64,000 bases of DNA from Flavobacterium album (GCF_003096035.1 NZ_CP029186.1:447001-511000), one strand, 5' to 3'; shown: positions 25,805 through 36,081, numbered from the stretch's first letter. Numbers and translations: made by a program. Notes: generated by a model from the sequence alone, not told the origin.

Positions 25805-27616
25805 TTAGTGGTGCAGCTGCTCTTCGCCCGGTTTCATCGGTACGTTCTGCGGAACGAAATCCTCATCATGGCCCGGTTTGCTGTAGTCGTAAGGCCACCT
25901 GTACACTTCAGGTATTGCACCCGGCCAGTTGCCATGGATGTGCTCTACAGGAGCAGTCCATTCAAGCGTATTCGACCTCCATGGGTTTTGCGGAGCCCTT
26001 GGGCCTTTGAATATGCTTGAGAAGAAGTTCCAAAGGAATATCAGCTGGAATGCAGCACCAATGATAGCGAACATCGTGATAAGTACGTTAACATCGGATA
26101 GGTCATCGAACAACGGGAAGGCCGTGTTGGTATAATAACGCCTTGGAAGGCCCGCCATACCGATAAAGTGCATCGGGAAGAATACGCCGTAAGCACATAC
26201 TGCCGTTACCCAGAAGTGGATATAACCAAGATTTTTGTTCATCATCCTTCCGAACATCTTAGGGAACCAGTGGTACACACCGGCAAAGAAACCGTACAGT
26301 GCAGAGATACCCATTACAAGGTGGAAGTGGGCTACAACGAAATACGTATCGTGAACGTTGATATCAAGCGTACTGTCTCCAAGGATGATACCTGTAAGAC
26401 CACCTGTGATGAACGTTGATACAAGGCCGATAGAGAATAGCATTGCAGGGTTAAGTTGCAGGTTACCTCTCCAAAGGGTCGTGATGTAGTTGAATGCTTT
26501 TACAGCCGATGGGATCGCGATCAATAGTGTCGTGAAGGTAAACACCGAGCCCAGGAACGGGTTCATACCCGAGATGAACATGTGGTGGCCCCAAACGATA
26601 GTCGAAAGGAATGCAATGGCCAATATAGAGGCGATCATCGCACGGTAACCGAAGATCGGCTTGCGTGAGTTGGTCGCAATGATTTCAGATGTGATACCAA
26701 GTGCAGGAAGCAGTACGATGTAAACCTCAGGGTGGCCAAGGAACCAGAACAGGTGCTCAAACAATACCGGAGAACCTCCCTGGTAGTGCAGTACCTCGCC
26801 AGCAATGAAAATATCGGAAAGGAAGAACGATGTACCGAAACTCCTGTCGAATATAAGCAGCAATGCTGCTGAGAATAGTACCGGGAACGAAATGATACCA
26901 ATAACTGCCGTGATGAAGAAAGCCCACACAGTAAGCGGAAGCCTTGTCATTGACATACCTTTTGTACGAAGATTGATAACCGTTACCACATAGTTAAGCG
27001 ATCCCATTAGCGATGAAGCGATGAAAATAGCCATAGAAACAAGCCAAAGCGTCATACCTGCACCTGAGCCCGGTATAGCCTGTGGCAATGCGCTCAATGG
27101 CGGATATATCGTCCAACCTGCTGATGCAGGGCCTGCTTCAACGAACAACGACATTACCATTACTATCGTAGAAAGGAAGAACAACCAATACGAGATCATG
27201 TTCATGAAACCGGATGCCATATCGCGTGCCCCAATCTGCAACGGAATGAGGAGGTTACTAAAAGTACCACTCAAACCTGCCGTCAGTACGAAGAATACCA
27301 TGATGGTACCGTGTATCGTTACGAGGGCCAGGTAAATATCGTTTCGCATTACTCCGTTCGGTGCGAATTTATCGCCCAGGAGCACTTTAAATATCCCGAA
27401 AGATTCTTCCGGCCATGCAATCTGCATACGGAATAACAATGACATACCCACACCAAGAACGCCCATCAGTATACCTGTTATAAGGTACTGCTTGGCAATC
27501 ATCTTATGGTCGATGCTAAAGATATATTTCGTTATGAAAGTATCCTTATGGTGGTGATGCTCGTCGTGGTGACCGTGTTCGTCGTGACCGTGTATTTCGT
27601 GTCCTTCTGCTGACAT
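25805..27616 (-). CDS. ctaD: Cytochrome c oxidase subunit I
   Basis: This is the 603-residue catalytic core of a heme-copper oxidase with twelve helices. Heme and copper ligands are visible: LVTIHGTIMVFF (low-spin heme His), GHPEVYIVLLPALG (CuB His with cross-linked Tyr and the helix VI Glu of the A1 class), TIVWGHHMF (two CuB His) and HDTYFVVAHFHLVMG (heme a and a3 His). The D-channel entry GARDMASGFMN keeps its Asp and Asn. The N-terminus is rich in His (HGHDEHGHHDEHHHH). It ends the actABCDEF-cox2-cox1 operon, 30 bp after cox2. It reduces O2 and pumps protons. Confidence 0.96.
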   Translation of the reverse strand: MSAEGHEIHGHDEHGHHDEHHHHKDTFITKYIFSIDHKMIAKQYLITGILMGVLGVGMSLLFRMQIAWPEESFGIFKVLLGDKFAPNGVMRNDIYLALVTIHGTIMVFFVLTAGLSGTFSNLLIPLQIGARDMASGFMNMISYWLFFLSTIVMVMSLFVEAGPASAGWTIYPPLSALPQAIPGSGAGMTLWLVSMAIFIASSLMGSLNYVVTVINLRTKGMSMTRLPLTVWAFFITAVIGIISFPVLFSAALLLIFDRSFGTSFFLSDIFIAGEVLHYQGGSPVLFEHLFWFLGHPEVYIVLLPALGITSEIIATNSRKPIFGYRAMIASILAIAFLSTIVWGHHMFISGMNPFLGSVFTFTTLLIAIPSAVKAFNYITTLWRGNLQLNPAMLFSIGLVSTFITGGLTGIILGDSTLDINVHDTYFVVAHFHLVMGISALYGFFAGVYHWFPKMFGRMMNKNLGYIHFWVTAVCAYGVFFPMHFIGMAGLPRRYYTNTAFPLFDDLSDVNVLITMFAIIGAAFQLIFLWNFFSSIFKGPRAPQNPWRSNTLEWTAPVEHIHGNWPGAIPEVYRWPYDYSKPGHDEDFVPQNVPMKPGEEQLHH

Positions 27617-27646
27617 ATTTCTTTAATTTGAATATATTAAAAAGAA

Positions 27647-28837
27647 TTATTTTTTTATTACCTGGGCTACCATTGTAGAATCAGTCTTTACTGCTGCTGA
27701 GTCTGCCGGTTTTGCCGGGGCTGCCTCACCTGCAGGAGCTTCTGCCGGTGTTTCTTTAGATTTCTTTACTGCTGCAGCAAGTGTTTCTTTGCCACCAAGC
27801 CACTTTTTGAAATCGGCTTCATCCTCAACAACGATCTTCATCTGCATGTTGTAGTGCGACTGTCCGCATATTTTGTTACAAAGCAGCAGGTAGTCGAATG
27901 TATAAGGCTCAAGGGCTGTTTCGCCTTTGGCTACAAGCTCGGAACTTTTCTTAGACCTGATCTCGTTGATATGTGCTACTTTTTTCATAATAGCAGGATC
28001 CTGGCGCATCTCGTCAGTAGTGAGGGTTGGCGTAAAGCCAAACTCGGTCACCATACCCGGCACAACGTTCATCTGCGCCCTGAAGTGCGGCATGTATGCA
28101 GAGTGCAGTACATCCTGAGAACGGAACTTGAATATAACCTTCTTGCCTTTCGGTAAGTGAAGCTCTGTAGAAGTAACATCATCCTGTGCGTTAGGGTCGG
28201 ACATGTCAACACCCATAGTGTTTACGCCTTCAATATACCTTACGTTAGCTTTACCAAGGGCTCCGTCCGGGCCTGCATAGCGAACTTCCCAGCTAAATTG
28301 TTTTGCATATACTTCCACATAAACCGCATTTTCATCCTTGTCGTCTATGAACATGATGTTCGTCCAGGCATACAGTCCGTAAAGGATAAGCCCGGCAAGA
28401 ACGATAACCGGTATAATGGTCCAGATGAACTCTAATTTATCGTTATCGGCATAATAATAAGCTACGTTACCTTGTTTGCCCCTGTATTTGAATGCAAAAT
28501 AGTGAAGCAGGAACTGTGTGATCGTCTGTACAAAGAAGATAAGCGCCATAGAGATAGCCATAAGGCGATCAATCTCAGGGCCATGCTCGGAAGCAGGAGT
28601 ACCCAATACCAGGTGTCCCCATTTCCATAAAGAGAAAATTGTAAAGACATAGATGAATCCCACGAAGGCAAACATGAGGTAGCCGTTAACGTTATTATCC
28701 CTGTCGTTGGCTACTTGTGCCATCGCCTTGTCATGCGCATAGGCAGACCCAATCTGGGTAAGGTGGAATATTTTAGTTAACTGCCATATTGCAATGCCTA
28801 ATAAAACTAAAACTATAATTACCAATAAACTAGTCAT
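27647..28837 (-). CDS. coxB: Cytochrome c oxidase subunit II
   Basis: This 396-residue subunit holds the CuA centre that receives electrons from cytochrome c. The CuA ligands are in HSAYMPHFRAQMNVVPG and LLCNKICGQSHYNM (Cys-x3-Cys, His, Met). Ahead of the cupredoxin domain are four hydrophobic segments (about 3-20, 52-72, 90-113, 138-160) instead of the usual two. The last 40 residues form an Ala/Pro/Lys-rich tail after KKWLGGKETLAAAV, with no heme c motif, so this is an aa3- rather than caa3-type oxidase. It begins 19 bp after actF. Confidence 0.93.
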   Translation of the reverse strand: MTSLLVIIVLVLLGIAIWQLTKIFHLTQIGSAYAHDKAMAQVANDRDNNVNGYLMFAFVGFIYVFTIFSLWKWGHLVLGTPASEHGPEIDRLMAISMALIFFVQTITQFLLHYFAFKYRGKQGNVAYYYADNDKLEFIWTIIPVIVLAGLILYGLYAWTNIMFIDDKDENAVYVEVYAKQFSWEVRYAGPDGALGKANVRYIEGVNTMGVDMSDPNAQDDVTSTELHLPKGKKVIFKFRSQDVLHSAYMPHFRAQMNVVPGMVTEFGFTPTLTTDEMRQDPAIMKKVAHINEIRSKKSSELVAKGETALEPYTFDYLLLCNKICGQSHYNMQMKIVVEDEADFKKWLGGKETLAAAVKKSKETPAEAPAGEAAPAKPADSAAVKTDSTMVAQVIKK

Positions 28838-28856
28838 CTGTTTATTTCTTTAAATA

Positions 28857-30413
28857 TTAATAATGAAAATGCTTGCTTTCCTCGATCAGCGGGTTGCGTT
28901 TTGCCAATAGTGGAGCTTTTGTAAGCGTGGTAAACACCACGAATATGAACAAGCCCAAAAAGAACATCAGCGCGCCTATCTCTCCTGCACCGATAAACCA
29001 TTGTTTACCTACGGTAGCCGGCATGATCATGTTGAAGAAGTCAATGTAGTGTCCGCAAAGAATAATGGTACCTGCCAAAACAACTACCCACGTAAGGCGT
29101 TTGAAATCGGTGTTGATCAGGATAAGTATCGGAAGAACGAAGTTAAGGACCACCATGCCAAAGAACGGCAGGTTAAAGTCTTCGATACGTGTCTTGAAGT
29201 ACGTTACCTCTTCCGGTATATCGGCATACCATATAAGCATGAACTGTGAGAACCAAAGGTATGTCCAGAATACGCTGAAACCGAACATGAACTTGGCTAA
29301 GTCATGGATGTGGCTTGTATTTACATACTCGAGGTATCCAACTGATTTCAGGTAAAGCGTTACCATTGCAATAACGGTTACTGCGCTTACCACAAAGCTT
29401 GCGAATACATACCATCCGAACAGGGTGCTGTACCAGTGCGGGTCAACCGACATGATCCAGTCCCACGACATCATAGATTCACTTACGATAAAGAATACAA
29501 GGAACCCAGCAGCTGCTTTAAAGTTTTTCTTGAAGTAGCTGTTATCTGTAGCCTCATCCTGGGCAAGTGAATTTTTCCTTGAGTACTGACGGTAGAATAT
29601 CCATCCGCCCATAAATATCGCTGCCCTTATAAGGAAGAACGTTTTATTAAGGAAGCCTGATTTTGCCTGTATAAGGTGGTCTTCGGCTACAACATCCTTG
29701 TCCATCCATATCCATATCTTATGCATATCCAGCGCTCCCGCAATAAATACCAGGAATACGATGATAGCACCAGGTATAAGGTAGCCTGATATACCTTCCA
29801 TTACCCTGAACAATACAGGAGACCATCCTGCCGATGCGGCATTCTGGATAGCGTAGAAAGCAAGCGCACCAAGCGATATAAGCATAAAGAATAAGGCAGA
29901 AACATATAATGCCGACCATGGCTTGTTCTGAAGCTGTACCAACGTATGTTTCAGGTGCTCTTCGTGTTCTTTGTGTGCGGCATGTGCATCATCATGGCCT
30001 TCGTGTGCAGCATGGGCATCGGCATGTGGTGCGTGAGCCTCTTGAGTGTGCGGATCGCCATCGTTATTATTATGACCTTCATGTCCTGCGGCAGCTACAG
30101 CAGCTTCGGCCTGAATGGTGTCATGTGCTTCGTGAGGAGCTTCGGCAGCAACGGCATGCGTAGTGTCGTGTGCAGCTTCGCCACCTTCGTGTGAAGGAGC
30201 AGTAGCTTCGGTTGCAGAACCATGAGCAGCATGCGGCGCTGCATCATGATGGGCCGCATCTCCGTGGTGCCCGTGTGCTGCATTTTCCGCTTCTATTCGC
30301 TCTACGTCTTCAATAGTTTTAGGTGCAGTGAAAAAACTATAGCCTATACCAAGAAGGCCAAGTACCATCAGGGCAAATGCAACAGTTTTTAATCTACTTG
30401 AAAATGTGTACAT
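28857..30413 (-). CDS. actF: Alternative complex III subunit ActF (quinone-binding NrfD-like subunit 2)
   Basis: This 518-residue polytopic membrane subunit of alternative complex III oxidises menaquinol together with ActC. Residues about 10-30 form a first helix. Residues 47-156 are a low-complexity His/Ala/Glu-rich segment with 25 His in 110 residues. From about 166 on come about nine helices with SESMMSWDWIMSVDPHW and FVVSAVTVIAMVTL, typical of the family. The His-rich block is absent from the standard ActF core and would face outside the membrane. It starts 25 bp after actE and precedes cox2 by 19 bp. Confidence 0.9.
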   Translation of the reverse strand: MYTFSSRLKTVAFALMVLGLLGIGYSFFTAPKTIEDVERIEAENAAHGHHGDAAHHDAAPHAAHGSATEATAPSHEGGEAAHDTTHAVAAEAPHEAHDTIQAEAAVAAAGHEGHNNNDGDPHTQEAHAPHADAHAAHEGHDDAHAAHKEHEEHLKHTLVQLQNKPWSALYVSALFFMLISLGALAFYAIQNAASAGWSPVLFRVMEGISGYLIPGAIIVFLVFIAGALDMHKIWIWMDKDVVAEDHLIQAKSGFLNKTFFLIRAAIFMGGWIFYRQYSRKNSLAQDEATDNSYFKKNFKAAAGFLVFFIVSESMMSWDWIMSVDPHWYSTLFGWYVFASFVVSAVTVIAMVTLYLKSVGYLEYVNTSHIHDLAKFMFGFSVFWTYLWFSQFMLIWYADIPEEVTYFKTRIEDFNLPFFGMVVLNFVLPILILINTDFKRLTWVVVLAGTIILCGHYIDFFNMIMPATVGKQWFIGAGEIGALMFFLGLFIFVVFTTLTKAPLLAKRNPLIEESKHFHY

Positions 30414-30438
30414 ATTTTATGCTTTCAGTGTTCTACAA

Positions 30439-30984
30439 TTATAATTTGCTCCTAAGGTCCATCACGTGGCGTGCCACCTGCCAACGCTCTTCCTGCGTAA
30501 GCTGGTTAGCGTGCGATCCCATTGCGTTAAGACCGTAAGTCACTACGTGGAATACGCTCCCTTCTGTAATAGCCCTGTCTTTATAATTAGGTACTCCAAG
30601 GAATTTTTCCCTTTTTACAAGGTTTCCTTTTCCATCTCCCTTATCGCCATGGCAAATAGCACAATATATCGTGAAAAGCTGCTCTCCTCTTGCAGGATCA
30701 ATGCTTAAAGAATCCAGCGGGCTTTTAAGGTTTGCTTTTGCCATTTCGTACCCTTCAGTGGTATTAGGATACTCATAAGGTGTAAAGCCCCTTGGTATAG
30801 AACCTTTTGCAGGAAGCTGTCCTTCTTTCCCATTTGGGAATACCGGATGTTCCGAATAGGTTTCATAAGGCACTGCCTCGTACATGTTGGGCATGTACTG
30901 GTAGTTGGGCTCCGATTTGTTATGGCAGGCAGTAATTGATGCTGTCGCCACTGCAAGTAATGCTATTTTATATAACGCTTTCAT
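30439..30984 (-). CDS. actE: Alternative complex III subunit ActE (monoheme cytochrome c lipoprotein)
   Basis: This is a 181-residue lipoprotein (lipidated Cys20 in VATASITAC). It has one c-type heme motif, CAICHG, with a distal methionine likely in TYGLNAMGSHANQL. It is the periplasmic electron-transfer subunit that passes electrons from the ActA hemes towards the oxidase. It starts 8 bp after actD. Confidence 0.92.
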   Translation of the reverse strand: MKALYKIALLAVATASITACHNKSEPNYQYMPNMYEAVPYETYSEHPVFPNGKEGQLPAKGSIPRGFTPYEYPNTTEGYEMAKANLKSPLDSLSIDPARGEQLFTIYCAICHGDKGDGKGNLVKREKFLGVPNYKDRAITEGSVFHVVTYGLNAMGSHANQLTQEERWQVARHVMDLRSKL

Positions 30985-30992
30985 ACTTTCTG

Positions 30993-31517
30993 TTAATGCT
31001 TTTCAATTACTTTCACTTCCACAGCGTGTGTCCCTTCAAAGAAAGAAACCATCTGGTCAACATCGCCATGAACAGCAACTTCCATAAGGAAATGGTCATC
31101 GGTTGTCCTTACATCCGGGTTCTCTGCCTGTTTGAACGGCCATAATTTACTCCTCATATAAAAGGTGATAACCATTAAGTGGGCAGCGAAGAATACTGTC
31201 ATCTCAAACATTACCGGTACGAATGCCGGCATGTTCTGGATGTAGCTGAAGCTTGGCTTGCCACCGATATCCTGCGGCCAGTCCTGGATCATGATGAACC
31301 ACATCATTGTAGTAGCCACTGACAATCCCACCAAACCATATAAGAATGAAGTAATAGCTATCCTCGTTGGGGCAAGGCCCATGGCTTTATCGAGCCCGTG
31401 AACCGGGAATGGCGTATAAATTTCTTCAATGTGATGATGCGCAGCGCGTGTTTTCCTTACTGCATCCATTAGGATATCATCATCATTGTACAGTACATGT
31501 ATAACTTTATTACTCAT
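30993..31517 (-). CDS. actD: Alternative complex III subunit ActD (DUF3341)
   Basis: This 174-residue protein has two membrane helices (about 55-75 and 95-120) and a cytoplasmic N-terminal domain with HHIEEIYTPFPVHGLDKAMG, the signature of DUF3341/ActD. It has no cofactors and anchors the complex on the cytoplasmic side. Its start lies 4 bp after actC, and actE follows 8 bp after its stop. Confidence 0.9.
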   Translation of the reverse strand: MSNKVIHVLYNDDDILMDAVRKTRAAHHHIEEIYTPFPVHGLDKAMGLAPTRIAITSFLYGLVGLSVATTMMWFIMIQDWPQDIGGKPSFSYIQNMPAFVPVMFEMTVFFAAHLMVITFYMRSKLWPFKQAENPDVRTTDDHFLMEVAVHGDVDQMVSFFEGTHAVEVKVIEKH

Positions 31518-31521
31518 GATC

Positions 31522-32946
31522 TTAGTGATGATTATGTTCTGAATGTGAATGATTGTCGTGTCCGCCTTCTTCCCTTTTCCTCTTATAGAACTCTCCGGAA
31601 GATTTCATAATTGTTTTTACCTCTGCCTGTGCTATTACAGGGAAGCTCCTTGAATACAGAAGGAACAACACAAAGAAGAAGCCGATAGTACCGATGAAGA
31701 AGCCCGCATCTACGAAAGTAGGCTGGAACATCGTCCATGATGACGGCAGGTAATCCCTGTGGAGTGAGGTAACGATGATTACGAAACGCTCAAACCACAT
31801 ACCTATGTTTACAACAATTGATATAATGAATGAAGCATAGATGCTTGTCCTGATCTTTTTAGACCACATAACCTGTGGAGAAACCACGTTACAGGCCATC
31901 ATCAAAAGGTAAGACCACCAGTAAGGCCCCGTTGCCCTATTAAGGAAGGCATACTGCTCATACTCTACACCTGAGTACCAGGCAATGAACAGCTCAGTGA
32001 TATAGGCACATCCTACAATCGAACCTGTGATCATGATGATGATGTTCATCAATTCGATGTGCTGTATTGTGATATAAGCTTCAAGGTTGGATACCTTCCT
32101 CATGATGATAAGAAGGGTGTTTACCATCGCGAATCCGGAGAAGATCGCACCCGCAACGAAGTATGGCGGAAGGATGGTAGTGTGCCATCCCGGTATTACC
32201 GAGGTAGCAAAGTCAAAGGATACGATAGTGTGTACAGAAAGTACAAGTGGTGTGGCAAGGCCGGCAAGTACCAATGATACTTCCTCAAAACGCTGCCAGT
32301 CTTTAGCACGTCCGCTCCATCCGAAGCTCACTATAGAATATACTCTTTTTGTAAAAGGTGTTATGGCCCTGTCGCGAAGCATTGCAAAATCCGGAAGCAA
32401 ACCTGTCCACCAGAATACAAGCGATACCGAAAGGTAAGTCGAGATCGCGAATACGTCCCAAAGAAGCGGTGAGTTGAAGTTTACCCAAAGCGAACCGAAC
32501 TGGTTGGGGATTGGCATAACCCAGTAAGCTAACCATGGACGGCCCATGTGGAATACCGGGAACATCGCTGCCTGGATAACAGAGAAGATGGTCATCGCCT
32601 CTGCCGAACGGTTAATAGCCATCCTCCATTTTTGGCGGAACAATAATAGTACTGCCGAGATAAGCGTTCCGGCGTGACCGATACCTACCCACCAAACGAA
32701 GTTGGTGATATCCCAGGCCCAGCCAATTGTTTTATTTGAACCCCATGTACCGATACCTGTTCCAACTGTATAGGCAACACAACCTACACCCCAGAGGAAA
32801 GCGGCAAGTGCAATGGAAAACGCGATCCACCATTGCCTGTTAGCCCTGCCTTCCACCGGCCTTGCAACATCTACTGTTACATCGTGATAATTTTTGTCAC
32901 CTATAATTAAAGGTTTTCTAATGGGTGCTTCGTAATGAGACGACAT
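31522..32946 (-). CDS. actC: Alternative complex III subunit ActC (NrfD-like, quinone-binding)
   Basis: This 474-residue polytopic protein has about ten helices and belongs to the NrfD/PsrC family. It holds the menaquinol site next to the iron-sulfur subunit ActB. Family landmarks include WWVGIGHAGTLISAVLLLFR and SFDFATSVIPGWHTT. The C-terminal tail is His-rich (GGHDNHSHSEHNHH). It begins 37 bp after actB. Confidence 0.92.
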   Translation of the reverse strand: MSSHYEAPIRKPLIIGDKNYHDVTVDVARPVEGRANRQWWIAFSIALAAFLWGVGCVAYTVGTGIGTWGSNKTIGWAWDITNFVWWVGIGHAGTLISAVLLLFRQKWRMAINRSAEAMTIFSVIQAAMFPVFHMGRPWLAYWVMPIPNQFGSLWVNFNSPLLWDVFAISTYLSVSLVFWWTGLLPDFAMLRDRAITPFTKRVYSIVSFGWSGRAKDWQRFEEVSLVLAGLATPLVLSVHTIVSFDFATSVIPGWHTTILPPYFVAGAIFSGFAMVNTLLIIMRKVSNLEAYITIQHIELMNIIIMITGSIVGCAYITELFIAWYSGVEYEQYAFLNRATGPYWWSYLLMMACNVVSPQVMWSKKIRTSIYASFIISIVVNIGMWFERFVIIVTSLHRDYLPSSWTMFQPTFVDAGFFIGTIGFFFVLFLLYSRSFPVIAQAEVKTIMKSSGEFYKRKREEGGHDNHSHSEHNHH

Positions 32947-32983
32947 AATCCTTTATCTTGTTTCTTATTAATATTACTTCTAA

Positions 32984-35900
32984 CTATGTATTCCTCACTT
33001 TCACGTGGTAGAACACATTCGGTTTCGTTCCTATCTGGCTAAGCAGGTGGTACGCCCTGTCGCTGTCTTTAAGCTCTACGATCGGGTCTTCTGCATTGTT
33101 CACATCGCCGAATACCATTGCACCGCTTCCGCAGGCCTCAGAACATGCCGAGTAGAACTCATCCTTGTTAACCGGACGGCCTTCCCTCTTAGCTTTAAGG
33201 ATGGTAGCCTGTGTCATCTGGATACAGAAAGAACATTTTTCCATTACACCCCTCGAACGAACGTTAACATCCGGGTTGAGTACCATACGGCCAAGGTCGT
33301 TGTTCATGTGGTAATCGAACTCGCTGTTCTTGTTATATAGGAACCAATTGAAACGGCGTACTTTATAAGGACAGTTGTTTGCACAGTAACGGGTACCCAC
33401 ACAACGGTTGTATGCCATGTGGTTTTGTCCCTGGCGGCCGTGCGATGTAGCAGCAACCGGGCAAACAGTCTCACACGGAGCATGGTTACAGTGCTGGCAC
33501 ATTACCGGCTGGAATGCTACCTGCGGCTGTTCTGCAGGGTGTTCCATTTCATTGAAGGTAGATACCGAGTTGAAAAGGCCTGATGTAGAATCTTTAAGGT
33601 GGTCATCCCCGGCAAAAGTATCTTCGTGAGAGTAATATCTGTCGATACGCAGCCAGTGCATATCGCGGCTTCTCCTTATTTCTGATTTTCCTACTACAGG
33701 AACGTTGTTCTCGGCGTGACATGCAATAACACACGCGCCACATCCTGTACAGGCATTAAGGTCGATAGAAAGGTTAAAGTGGTGCCCTGTAGTCCTGTCG
33801 AATGATTCCCAAAGGTCTACCGTAGCAGCAGGAACTTCTTTGTGATCTAACGATACCTGCGGCATCGGGTTCCATTCTGAAGCATCTTTTGCATTGAAAT
33901 CCTTAAGGGTAGTCTCCTTAATGATATCTCCCCTTCCCATAAGCGTTTTCTGAAGCTGTACGCAGGCAAACTCATGCTCACCTGGTTCTTTTGTCAGCTT
34001 CACGTCCTGGAAGGAATTGAAGTTGTTATATAATGCGTAAGCGTTCACACCTACGATCATGTCTTTTTTCATGGCTGCCTGGCGCCCGTAGCCCAGTGCA
34101 ACACCTACCGTACCCCTCGCCTGTCCCGGCTGGATGATAACCGGCACTTTTTCAAGCTTCTTGCCGTTCGCTTCGATAGTCACATAGCTTCCGTTAAGTC
34201 CGCCATTCGCTACATTCCAGTTTTCAAGGCCAAGTTTCTCGGCATCAAACTTCGATACGGTAACATAGTTATCCCACGATACCCTTGTAATAGGGTCCGG
34301 GAACTCCTGAAGCCATGGGTTGTTCGCCTGTTGGCCATCACCCATACCCACTTTAGTGTAAAGCACCAGCTCAAGGCCGTTTGCTTTCTTAGCACCTGCA
34401 AGCTTAGAAGCTGCACCGTTGAAATCTGCAGCACCCGCAGCGGCAGCAACCGGCATTTCGGTTACGGCAACACCATCGTGCACCAATTGGTTCCAGCCTT
34501 TTCCGGCAGACCATGCCGAAGAAGATGCCCTAAGGTAATCGTAATAGCTTTGTGGGCTGCCCGACCATGCAAGCAGTGAATCCTGCAGCTGCCTCGTTTT
34601 AAACAACGGGCGGATAGTTGGCTGTGTGATACCGTAGTATCCTTTTGCTATGCTTACATCGCCCCATGACTCAAGGTAGTGAGGCGCTGCCGCAGCTATA
34701 ACAGATTTTGAAGCAGTCTCATCTGCCTTAAGCGAGAATGCAACTGATAGTTTTACTTTTTTAAGGCCTTCTGCAAAGTCAGCGCTGTTAGGAAGCGTGT
34801 ATACAGGGTTCACACCGCTCATGATAAGCGTGTGTACGCTGCCTGCTTTCATATCGTTTACCAGCTGTGCAACAGCTTTAGCATCACCTTTCCTTACAAG
34901 GCGGGCTGCACCCGGCTGGAACGCCTGTGAAGCCAGCGCATTGTTGATGGCCAATACAAGAAGTTGTGCATTAACATCATCAAGGCCGGTAACAACTACA
35001 CCTCTTGATTTTGCTTTCGCTACTTCCTGTGCAGCAGCAGCAACTGCTTTTTCGTAAGCTGCATTACCAATAGCAGGAACACTTATTCCGGCACCGGTAA
35101 CCGCATTATATATTTTTACAAGGGCATATTTTTGCTCTGTAACAGTCAATGGGATACGCTTGTCAGCGTTAGCTCCCGCAAGTGACATGTTCGACTCAAT
35201 CTGTATATGCCTTGACATTTTTCCATTTTTCGGGATACGGCCCATGGTATAACCTGAATCATATCCGCCACCCTGCCAGTCGCCAAGGATATCGGCACCT
35301 ACAGAAACGATTACATCAGCCTTACCGAAGTCATAATCGGCAAGCGCCCTTTCGCCGTAAACGGCCTGGAACGCATCTAACGCCTCAGAACAAGAAACCG
35401 CATCATATACCACATGCTTAAAGCCCGGATATTTGGCACCGAACTCCGCGATAAGCTTATCTGTAGAAGGGCTTGCAGTTGTACCTGTAAGCACTATCAC
35501 CTGGCCGCCGCCTGCTGCTGCCTGTGAAAGGCTTGCTTTCACCTGCGCATCAACAGCTTCCCATGTTGCCGGCTTCTCTTTGATCATCGGCTCTTTCAGG
35601 CGCATGCTGTCATATAGGGAAAGTACAGAGGCATAAACCCTCGCGTTGGCAGTTACTTTCGCACCTGTAAGACGGTTGTTTTCTACTTTAATAGGACGTG
35701 CCTCACGGGTCTTGATAAGTATGTTGGCGAAATCGAAACCATCTGCCATCGTAGTTGCATAATAATCAGCAACACCAGGGATGATCTCTTCCGGCTGAAC
35801 TACATAAGGAATAGACTTGATAACCGGGCCCTCACACGCTGCAAGCGATGCAGCAGCAGTAGTGAACCCTACATATTTCAAAAAGTCACGACGGCTTGTT

Positions 35901-36046
35901 GATGACGACTCCAAAGCCTCCTTGTCACCAAGGAACTCCTCAGTAGGAATCTCCTCAACAAACTCATTGTTTCTTAGCGTCTCAACAATAGAGCTGTTTT
36001 CATTAAGCTCTTCAACACTTTGCCAGTATTTTTTGTTTGATGCCAT
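32984..36046 (-). CDS. actB: Alternative complex III subunit ActB (Tat-exported iron-sulfur protein)
   Basis: This 1020-residue fusion has a molybdopterin-oxidoreductase-like domain (which lacks the cofactor in this family) and an iron-sulfur domain with four cluster motifs. The N-terminus carries a Tat signal (SRRDFLKYVGF, Arg52-Arg53) and a lipobox-like SLAAC ending at Cys71. Iron-sulfur motifs include CTGCGACVIACHAENN, CQHCNHAPCETVCP, CVGTRYCANNCPYK and CSFCIQMTQA with CSEACGSGAMVFGD. It conducts electrons from the quinol site to ActA hemes. It starts 36 bp after actA. Confidence 0.94.
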   Translation of the reverse strand: MASNKKYWQSVEELNENSSIVETLRNNEFVEEIPTEEFLGDKEALESSSTSRRDFLKYVGFTTAAASLAACEGPVIKSIPYVVQPEEIIPGVADYYATTMADGFDFANILIKTREARPIKVENNRLTGAKVTANARVYASVLSLYDSMRLKEPMIKEKPATWEAVDAQVKASLSQAAAGGGQVIVLTGTTASPSTDKLIAEFGAKYPGFKHVVYDAVSCSEALDAFQAVYGERALADYDFGKADVIVSVGADILGDWQGGGYDSGYTMGRIPKNGKMSRHIQIESNMSLAGANADKRIPLTVTEQKYALVKIYNAVTGAGISVPAIGNAAYEKAVAAAAQEVAKAKSRGVVVTGLDDVNAQLLVLAINNALASQAFQPGAARLVRKGDAKAVAQLVNDMKAGSVHTLIMSGVNPVYTLPNSADFAEGLKKVKLSVAFSLKADETASKSVIAAAAPHYLESWGDVSIAKGYYGITQPTIRPLFKTRQLQDSLLAWSGSPQSYYDYLRASSSAWSAGKGWNQLVHDGVAVTEMPVAAAAGAADFNGAASKLAGAKKANGLELVLYTKVGMGDGQQANNPWLQEFPDPITRVSWDNYVTVSKFDAEKLGLENWNVANGGLNGSYVTIEANGKKLEKVPVIIQPGQARGTVGVALGYGRQAAMKKDMIVGVNAYALYNNFNSFQDVKLTKEPGEHEFACVQLQKTLMGRGDIIKETTLKDFNAKDASEWNPMPQVSLDHKEVPAATVDLWESFDRTTGHHFNLSIDLNACTGCGACVIACHAENNVPVVGKSEIRRSRDMHWLRIDRYYSHEDTFAGDDHLKDSTSGLFNSVSTFNEMEHPAEQPQVAFQPVMCQHCNHAPCETVCPVAATSHGRQGQNHMAYNRCVGTRYCANNCPYKVRRFNWFLYNKNSEFDYHMNNDLGRMVLNPDVNVRSRGVMEKCSFCIQMTQATILKAKREGRPVNKDEFYSACSEACGSGAMVFGDVNNAEDPIVELKDSDRAYHLLSQIGTKPNVFYHVKVRNT

Positions 36047-36081
36047 GTTGTATATAAATATTTAGCTTCTTAAAAATTTGA

